Shown: positions 32,693-37,879 of the stretch, in pieces
How positions within the stretch are numbered: position 1 is the stretch's first letter
Layout: every line of letters begins with the position of its first letter
From: Candidatus Sulfotelmatobacter sp.
Lineage (GTDB): Bacteria; Acidobacteriota; Terriglobia; Terriglobales; Acidobacteriaceae
Length of the DNA stretch: 37,879 nucleotides
Assembly (NCBI GenBank): GCA_017883385.1
Contig: JADGNQ010000043.1
Location: 1 to 37,879, forward strand
Direction of reading: 5' to 3'
The notes under the pieces: model-generated
Database searches by the model: none
Told to the model about the DNA's origin: nothing
What the model saw: only the letters and a program-made list of their open reading frames with translations
Made by a program: the position numbers and the translations under genes

Positions 32693-33721
32693 TCAGTGCA
32701 GCCCGACCACCACGATCATAAAGCTCCCCGGCTTGGCCGCCGGACGACCGGTGGCTCCCGGCTTCTGTTCCTCAAATTCGAACGTAGGCAAATACGCTTT
32801 ATGAGTCGCAGGGTCAACGTCCATGGTTTTGGCGCCAACCGCGGTGGTCACAGTCTGCACGATCTCGAACTTGCCGGACGCATTTTCTCGCACAATGCTC
32901 ATCTTGCCATCGCGGCAGCTCGCGAATGCCTGTTGACCGTCGAACTTCGTGGCATCCACGCCGGCCCCGATCGGAAGATCGGCGATCACCTTGCCGTCGT
33001 CCGTGCTCATCACAATCATCTTCTGCGGCTTGCGGCATCCCACGAAGAGCCTGTGCTTCGCGATATCGATCGACAATCCCACCGGCGACCCGCCAGGAGC
33101 GACCGGCCAGTGCGCCAGCACCTTCCTCGCTTTCAGGTCGACGACCGCGATCTGGTCCTTGTCCTCCAAATTGACATAGACCTTGCCGGCTCCATCGGAG
33201 GCAAGAAACTCAGGCTTCCCGCCCAGATCAATCGGCGCATCGATCGATCCCGTCTTCGGATCAACGTCGGCCTTGATCGTCACCAGAACTCCTTCGTCGC
33301 CGCAAGATACCAGCACGAGCCCGGTGGCCTTGTCGTAAATGATGCCGTCAGCATCGGGCCGCGCCTTGAGAGTTCCCAGGACCGCATTCGTCTTAAGGTC
33401 GAAGATAACGACTGAGCCTTCGCCGTCGGTGATGAATCCCCGCCCGGCCTCCAGCGCCAGAGCAACTCCATGGTTGTGCTTCTGCCCGGGGATGTCGGCG
33501 ATCGTCTTCCCCGAATTGGCGTCGATGACCATCGTGTGCGTGCTCCGCGGAACGTAGAGCCGGTGATTCTGGGCGTCCAGGGTGATGTAGTCCATGCCGC
33601 CGTCGCCGCCAACGTGAAATGTGTTTTCGACCGCCCAGGTACCCTGCGCGGCAGCGCGGACGCTAAGCGTGATCGAGACGAGTGCGATCAGAAAGCCAGC
33701 AAATACAGTCCGAGAGTGCAT
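32693..33721 (-). CDS. Exported YncE-like beta-propeller protein
   Basis: A 342-residue protein with a signal peptide (MHSRTVFAGFLIALVSITLSVRAAAQ) and a seven-bladed beta-propeller of YVTN/YncE type. Repeats can be followed by similar blocks: YITLDAQNHRLYVPRSTHTMVIDANSGKTIADI, GFITDGEGSVVIFDLKTNAVLGTL, ASDGAGKVYVNLEDKDQIAVVDLKARKVLAHW, LSIDIAKHRLFVGCRKPQKMIVMSTDDGKVIADL and MDVDPATHKAYLPTFEFEE. YncE-type proteins are periplasmic; some bind DNA or peptides, but most have no known function. The propeller fold is certain; the biochemical role is not. It is a single gene. Confidence 0.88.
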   Translation of the reverse strand: MHSRTVFAGFLIALVSITLSVRAAAQGTWAVENTFHVGGDGGMDYITLDAQNHRLYVPRSTHTMVIDANSGKTIADIPGQKHNHGVALALEAGRGFITDGEGSVVIFDLKTNAVLGTLKARPDADGIIYDKATGLVLVSCGDEGVLVTIKADVDPKTGSIDAPIDLGGKPEFLASDGAGKVYVNLEDKDQIAVVDLKARKVLAHWPVAPGGSPVGLSIDIAKHRLFVGCRKPQKMIVMSTDDGKVIADLPIGAGVDATKFDGQQAFASCRDGKMSIVRENASGKFEIVQTVTTAVGAKTMDVDPATHKAYLPTFEFEEQKPGATGRPAAKPGSFMIVVVGLH

Positions 33722-34136
33722 GAATTCCTCCAGTAGTATGCCCGGCAGTTTGCAGGATCAGGCTATGGGTTGAACCTGAAAACTGCCTGAAGGGGAAGAA
33801 TACCGCCGCCGCAGTTGGCTTTCATCACCGTTCGCCACGCCCACAGGGCCGGACTTTGAGTGATATCGCCCTGGTTACAACAGTTGACTCGGTGGCCTGC
33901 GATTGGACACGGTTGCGCCATCTTGCCTTCTGACCAAGCATTTCGAGAGCCGATGGACTTGGCTTAAGGAACGCTCGCCATCCAATAAGGCTTCGGCAGA
34001 GTGTGAGTGGTGACGGAAATTTTAGCATCCGTCGAGCGCTGGACCGGTCCGGAAGCGTTTCTGCCTGTGGCGCATGCTGAGGACGACCACAGATATTGAC
34101 AGCCCTGCAGCTGGAGTTAGCATCTAAGAGTCATCG
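33722..34136. other. Gap without recognisable gene
   Basis: About 415 bp between divergent genes. It should hold the promoters of the beta-propeller gene and the next plus-strand gene. Overlapping short frames have no family likeness. No repeat or tRNA was seen. Confidence 0.4.
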
Positions 34137-34760
34137 ATGAGCGATAAACTCAAAAAGCTCGAACAGATTTATTTGACCTGGATGACGATCCTCGTCGCTT
34201 TAGCTACCGTGAGTTGCAACGGGCAAGATTTCGGTTTCTTGCAACCGACGCCCGAAGACCTCTGCAAGTGTCTGCCCCTTGAGCCGGACATCGCCGATTA
34301 TCGGCATGCCGCTAAGCACGTCCCAATCCTTGACATCGTTGCACAAGAAGTTTCGGTCGAGATCATTCTTACCTGGTCTCAAGATTTCTTGATACCTCCC
34401 GACGCGCCACGAACTGGGCGCGAACTTCAGGTTTTTCATATTGCGAACGCATTTTTACAGAAAGCAAGTGTGAACGCGCTAGACTGTGATGTTTCTATGG
34501 AGATTTCGCAAACTGCGGACAAGGGTTCGTCGCGGATGATCGTGGAAACGCCGGTGGATAGCGAATATTGTGGTGCTCGTCAAAATATGCAAGCGCAACT
34601 GAAGCAGCATGGATTTCGCCTCGACTCGCAGCATGGAGGGGAACTTCCACAGGCTTTGCCCGTGGATGTCGTGGGGATGGCATTCGAGGATTTTGAGCAC
34701 GATCGTGGTCCTGTAGCGACTTTGTGGGAGCTTCATCCTGCCACTGTGACTCTACACTAA
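34137..34760 (+). CDS. Hypothetical protein, possibly membrane-attached
   Basis: A 207-residue protein that I do not recognise. The N-terminus (MSDKLKKLEQIYLTWMTILVALATVSCNG) has basic residues followed by a hydrophobic stretch and a cysteine, so it could be a signal anchor or, less likely, a lipoprotein (the residue at -3 is not ideal). The remainder is mixed, with CKCLPLEPD, an acidic middle and the ending GPVATLWELHPATVTLH. A WELHP ending of this kind is seen in assorted uncharacterised proteins. The frame is coherent and about 420 bp follow the preceding gene, so it is probably real. Confidence 0.5.
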   Translation: MSDKLKKLEQIYLTWMTILVALATVSCNGQDFGFLQPTPEDLCKCLPLEPDIADYRHAAKHVPILDIVAQEVSVEIILTWSQDFLIPPDAPRTGRELQVFHIANAFLQKASVNALDCDVSMEISQTADKGSSRMIVETPVDSEYCGARQNMQAQLKQHGFRLDSQHGGELPQALPVDVVGMAFEDFEHDRGPVATLWELHPATVTLH

Positions 34761-35025
34761 GAGGGACGGCCCGCAACCGCTGTAAACCGTCTCATCTTGC
34801 TTGCATTTCCCACCGATCAGCAGAAGTGATCCGCAGCCCAAAGCAATCCGCGCTAGGTGTTGCAACATTCCCATTATGATCATTGACCGGGCGAGGACTA
34901 AAACTCGCCATCGAACCTAGGCAATTTGGAGGGTGTTTTGACCCTTTCGAGTGCGGAAAAGCCAGATGGGAAAGGGTCTTACGCGATTGACCTCAAGGGC
35001 ACGGTAGACCCGGAAGTACAGGTGT
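34761..35025. other. Gap between convergent genes with a 9-bp hairpin
   Basis: GACCCTTTC (34940-34948) pairs with GAAAGGGTC (34970-34978) around a 21-nt loop. No T-run follows on either strand, so it is not a standard terminator. Nothing else was found in the 265 bp. Confidence 0.5.
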
Positions 35026-36624
35026 CTATTGCAACTGCGCGGGGCGCGCGGAGACGTCCGCATTAGCTGCCGCATCAAGTCTGGCCAGCATCTCTCTTGC
35101 GGGGTCGTAGCCTCGAGCGGCTCCCTTCTGTAGCCACGCTCGAGCAGTCGCAAGATCTTTCGAAACACCGTAGCCGCGGTAATACATCATGCCAAGATTC
35201 CATTGAGCAACCGATAGACCCTCGCCAGCCGCTTTTCGAAACCACTTCTCTGCTTCCGTGAGATCGCGTATCACTCCTTTACCGTCAAAATAGAGTCGAC
35301 CGATCATCCATTCTGCCACTGCCGATCCCCGGTCAGCCGCTTTACGGTACCAATACATCGCTTCGCCGTAGTTTTGAGGCGTGCCTCGTCCGTCGCGATA
35401 CATCGAACCCAGATTAACTTGAGCTTGCCGGTTTCCATTTTCAGCGGCGTCTTTTATCCAGTGCATCGCCTCACCGTAGTCCAGCGGCACGCCCTTTGAT
35501 TGCAGGTATGCATTCGCCAGATAAACATCCGCCGTCAACCATCCTGCCTGTGCACCGGCGGACGCCATATCTACACCGCGCTGATACCACCTCTCCGCTT
35601 CGCTAGTGTCCTTGGGAACGCCGTTGCCGTCGGCATACAGGTCACCAATTCGGAAATCTGCGCTGGTTATGGCTCCGGCCTCTGACCGAAGATCACTCCA
35701 CTGATCCACCAAATCCGGACCCCGCATGGATGTGACTTTCATGTACCAGCGCAAGGCTTCACTGGGATTCTTGTACACACCGATGCCACGTTCATGCATT
35801 CTCGCAACGTTATATGCTCCCCAAGCCGAGCCCATTTCCGAAGCCTTCAGGTAATGCATATATGCTTCGCTCGAGCTCGGATCACCGGTCAAACCACTCT
35901 CTGCCAATTGGCCCAGATAGTCCTCAGCATACCCATCACCCAGACGCGCGGCAGCCTGAAGGTATCGCAACCCGTTCGCGCGATCTTGCGCGATATCCAA
36001 ACCACTCGTCAGCATTACACCAAGATCGCACTCGGCCCGGGCGTTGCCCTGGCGTGCTGCCTTCTCCAGCCACGCCCGTGACCCAGCGGGATTGCGCGCG
36101 ACGCCGCGTCCATCGAACAGTGCCTCGGCAAATCTGGTCCGCGCCTCCGCGTTACCCTTGTCGGCTGCCTTGCGATAAAACTCGGCAGCTTTGTCTTCGT
36201 TCCGGACCACACCGGAGCCGGCTCGGTACTTGTCAGCCTGAGAGAGGAATTCCTTCGCGGACGTTTCAGCGTGCGCGCGGGGCGTGTTTGTCGGCCCCTG
36301 CGCGCGATCAACGACGGTACGTCCAACCGGCCTTACGGATTTGTCCGCTACGCGGGATCGCGAACGGCTAATCTGGAGAATAAGGTCGTTGCTCGCTCCC
36401 GCACTTCGCAGCTCCGCCTTGACCACATCGGTCAACTCGAAATCAACTCCATACTTTCTTACCAGCGCGGCCATGCGAGCGTTCGGTACTGCGGATTTGA
36501 GACCATGTTCGACTTCGGCGACCGAAAGGGGCCGGCGGGCATTTGGCCCCCCTGTCGTCCGGCCCGCGATACTCCCCACCATGAACAGCAATATGCTGGC
36601 GACTAGCAGCGTTGTAACGCGCAT
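35026..36624 (-). CDS. Exported Sel1-like repeat protein
   Basis: A 532-residue protein. Residues 1-21 are a signal peptide or anchor (MRVTTLLVASILLFMVGSIAG). Residues about 33-90 form a helical module (VAEVEHGLKSAVPNARMAAL, GVDFELTDVVKAELRSAGASNDLI) common at the start of Acidobacteriota repeat proteins. About ten Sel1/TPR-like repeats of 36 residues follow (for example EAMYWYRKAADRGSAVAEWM and EAEKWFRKAAGEGLSVAQWN with LGMMYYRGYGV). Such solenoids bind other proteins, often in the periplasm. The gene starts 3 bp after the stop of the DUF6600 gene, so the two form an operon. The partner is unknown; an envelope-complex or stress role is only a guess. Confidence 0.88.
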   Translation of the reverse strand: MRVTTLLVASILLFMVGSIAGRTTGGPNARRPLSVAEVEHGLKSAVPNARMAALVRKYGVDFELTDVVKAELRSAGASNDLILQISRSRSRVADKSVRPVGRTVVDRAQGPTNTPRAHAETSAKEFLSQADKYRAGSGVVRNEDKAAEFYRKAADKGNAEARTRFAEALFDGRGVARNPAGSRAWLEKAARQGNARAECDLGVMLTSGLDIAQDRANGLRYLQAAARLGDGYAEDYLGQLAESGLTGDPSSSEAYMHYLKASEMGSAWGAYNVARMHERGIGVYKNPSEALRWYMKVTSMRGPDLVDQWSDLRSEAGAITSADFRIGDLYADGNGVPKDTSEAERWYQRGVDMASAGAQAGWLTADVYLANAYLQSKGVPLDYGEAMHWIKDAAENGNRQAQVNLGSMYRDGRGTPQNYGEAMYWYRKAADRGSAVAEWMIGRLYFDGKGVIRDLTEAEKWFRKAAGEGLSVAQWNLGMMYYRGYGVSKDLATARAWLQKGAARGYDPAREMLARLDAAANADVSARPAQLQ

Positions 36625-36627
36625 TGT

Positions 36628-37879
36628 TCATCTCCGACTAGCTGTGATCTCGTTTTCCGCTTGCATCGCTCGGCGGGCGCGCCCCAGGTGAGCTTTCGCG
36701 GCGCTGCTGTTTCCGTCGACTTGCAACGCCCGTTTGTAGTTGGCAATGGCCGCCATGTAGTTGCCCTTGTCCATCTGTCGGTTCGCTGAATCGATGTAAC
36801 TCTGTGCGGCAGGCGTCGCAGCTCCGCGAGATCCCGCTGCGAGTGTTGTCATGCGGCGTGTCGAGGTCGCAGCCGGAACCCTCGGCGACACCGCAGTATG
36901 TGAGTTCCCGCTCGGCCTCGACGCCGTATGTGTCGTAGCACCACGGTACGCAGGCGCCGGTGTCATCATCCCGCGTGTCGATCTCGACATCCTCGGAGAT
37001 GATGCGGCACGAAAGCCTATCTCCGGCTGAGATCTGGATCGTTGGTCACTCTGCGCATCCTTCGTCGGCTCGATCGTTCTTTCAATTCCGTTCTCCAGGG
37101 CCATGGGTCGTGCCGCGTCGGCCGAATCCAGCTGCGTGACCTCACTGACCGGAACCAACTGGCCAATCTCCTCGATGCTCTCCCGTACCTGCGCCGCCTC
37201 CCTATCGAACGACTGCGGCGCCGCTGCCGGCTGCCTCTTCGTGAAGTACTGCTCCTGCCGTCCGCCGTTCAACATCGACGACGCTTTCGCCGGACCATTC
37301 GTCGCCGTAAGCATTTCTCTGGTTGGAACGATGGGCAGATTGCCGGTGATGATGCGCCCGTCACGAAAAGCCCGCCGGCCCACAGTTTCCGGCGCAGAAC
37401 GTCCCGTGCCGAAGCGGTCCGCGGGAAGCGTCGAGATCGCCTTGCGAATCCGCCCATCGACTGCGGCCAGACTCAAATTGGAGAACTCGTTGTCGTCGCG
37501 CAGTGGGGCGACGACGCGAGTGAGTCTTGTGATGTTGGTCGCCTCGGTGACACTGACCCCTTTCAATTGCGATCCGTTCCGTCCGTACCACGGATAGAAC
37601 AAATCACCCGGACCAAGTGGCAGCCAGCCCATCGATCCGAACCCGACGGAAACTCCTCGGTGGCCGCCGAATCCGAAGAACGACACATAGGCCGGAGCCC
37701 ACTCAGGGCGGTAGTTTCCCCCGCCGTCAACCGGCCCCGGCCACCACATCCAGGATTTTCCATAGAGGAACCAGCGGCCGTAGTGATAGGGCGTCCAGCC
37801 CCAGGGTTCATGCGAAACCCACGTCCAGCCCCAGTACGGCTCCCAGACCCAGCGACCGGCGCGATAAGGAGACCAGCCC
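36628..37879 (-). CDS. DUF6600-type protein with C-terminal TPR (5' end outside window)
   Basis: The frame is open to the edge of the window, so the N-terminus (probably a signal peptide and FecR-like part) is missing. The visible start reads GWSPYRAGRWVWEPYWGWTW, then VSHEPWGWTPYHYGRWFLYG, the tryptophan/tyrosine-rich pattern of DUF6600, followed by WMWWPGPVDGGG. A long Ser/Thr/Pro/Ala-rich region of low complexity follows (about 250 residues). A single TPR pair comes at the end (QSYIDSANRQMDKGNYMAAIANYKRALQVDGNSSAAKAHL). An internal ATG at 37749 should not be taken as the start. The product is likely exported and surface- or periplasm-associated. It is the first gene of a two-gene operon with the Sel1-repeat protein. 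Confidence 0.82.
   Translation of the reverse strand, partial: GWSPYRAGRWVWEPYWGWTWVSHEPWGWTPYHYGRWFLYGKSWMWWPGPVDGGGNYRPEWAPAYVSFFGFGGHRGVSVGFGSMGWLPLGPGDLFYPWYGRNGSQLKGVSVTEATNITRLTRVVAPLRDDNEFSNLSLAAVDGRIRKAISTLPADRFGTGRSAPETVGRRAFRDGRIITGNLPIVPTREMLTATNGPAKASSMLNGGRQEQYFTKRQPAAAPQSFDREAAQVRESIEEIGQLVPVSEVTQLDSADAARPMALENGIERTIEPTKDAQSDQRSRSQPEIGFRAASSPRMSRSTRGMMTPAPAYRGATTHTASRPSGNSHTAVSPRVPAATSTRRMTTLAAGSRGAATPAAQSYIDSANRQMDKGNYMAAIANYKRALQVDGNSSAAKAHLGRARRAMQAENEITASRR

Noticed and set aside
34940-34978. 9-bp hairpin as a terminator
   Set aside because: No T-run follows on either strand and the loop is 21 nt.

Overview
This is a G+C-rich bacterial chromosome segment that looks like Acidobacteriota, probably Terriglobia near Koribacter or Sulfotelmatobacter. 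That placement is an inference from gene style: a CadC-type winged helix fused to TPRs, PadR paired with a small membrane protein, a DUF6600 protein next to a Sel1-repeat protein, an HD-GYP response regulator, short outer-membrane barrels, and gene gaps full of hairpin repeats. No rRNA gene, complete tRNA, CRISPR array, transposase or integrase was seen.

Layout. 0.1-3.9 kb: an orphan iscX, a secreted GH2 glycosidase, and a galT-yraN pair. 3.9-4.5 kb: a hairpin-rich gap with no convincing gene. 4.5-7.5 kb: a membrane-anchored winged-helix/TPR regulator convergent with a class III aminotransferase, the two separated by a bidirectional terminator. 8.1-12.9 kb: an ArsP-like permease, a frameshifted secreted protein, an RDD membrane protein, an EamA/DMT exporter and an unknown exported protein. 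13.1-15.3 kb: an HD-GYP response regulator and a family 2 glycosyltransferase. 15.5-19.2 kb: leuB and leuA on the minus strand, with a divergent LysR regulator. LeuA has lost its regulatory domain.

19.6-25.5 kb: a STAS protein, two tandem beta-barrel paralogs, an LpxH-like phosphoesterase overlapping a glycosyltransferase by 131 bp, a type IV pilin-like protein, a PadR-membrane protein operon with a very clear operator/promoter, and YggX. 25.5-28.3 kb: an NTF2-like protein, a polytopic glycosyltransferase-like membrane protein and a secreted cupin. 28.3-30.5 kb looks like a degraded island: a decayed 3' half of a tRNA-Met, a DUF5995 gene, a broken NRAMP-type transporter and a 26-residue membrane peptide. 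30.5-37.9 kb: an AsmA-like protein, a YncE-like beta-propeller, an unknown protein, and a Sel1-repeat/DUF6600 pair that runs off the window end.

The most unusual content is in the gene gaps. First, four loci (1-92, 12.15-12.24, 14.18-14.50, 16.6-16.74 kb) share one architecture: short tandem 'words' facing their own reverse complement. Each locus uses a different word, so the shape is conserved and the sequence is not. Second, a dispersed family of composite hairpin elements (15.4, 19.3, 19.4, 23.25 and 26.05-26.2 kb) keeps its stem positions while both stem strands change together, with purine-rich small loops. Third, the 3.9-4.5 kb gap contains a possible structured RNA. The leuA/lysR and padR regulatory regions can be read directly from palindromes overlapping promoter elements.
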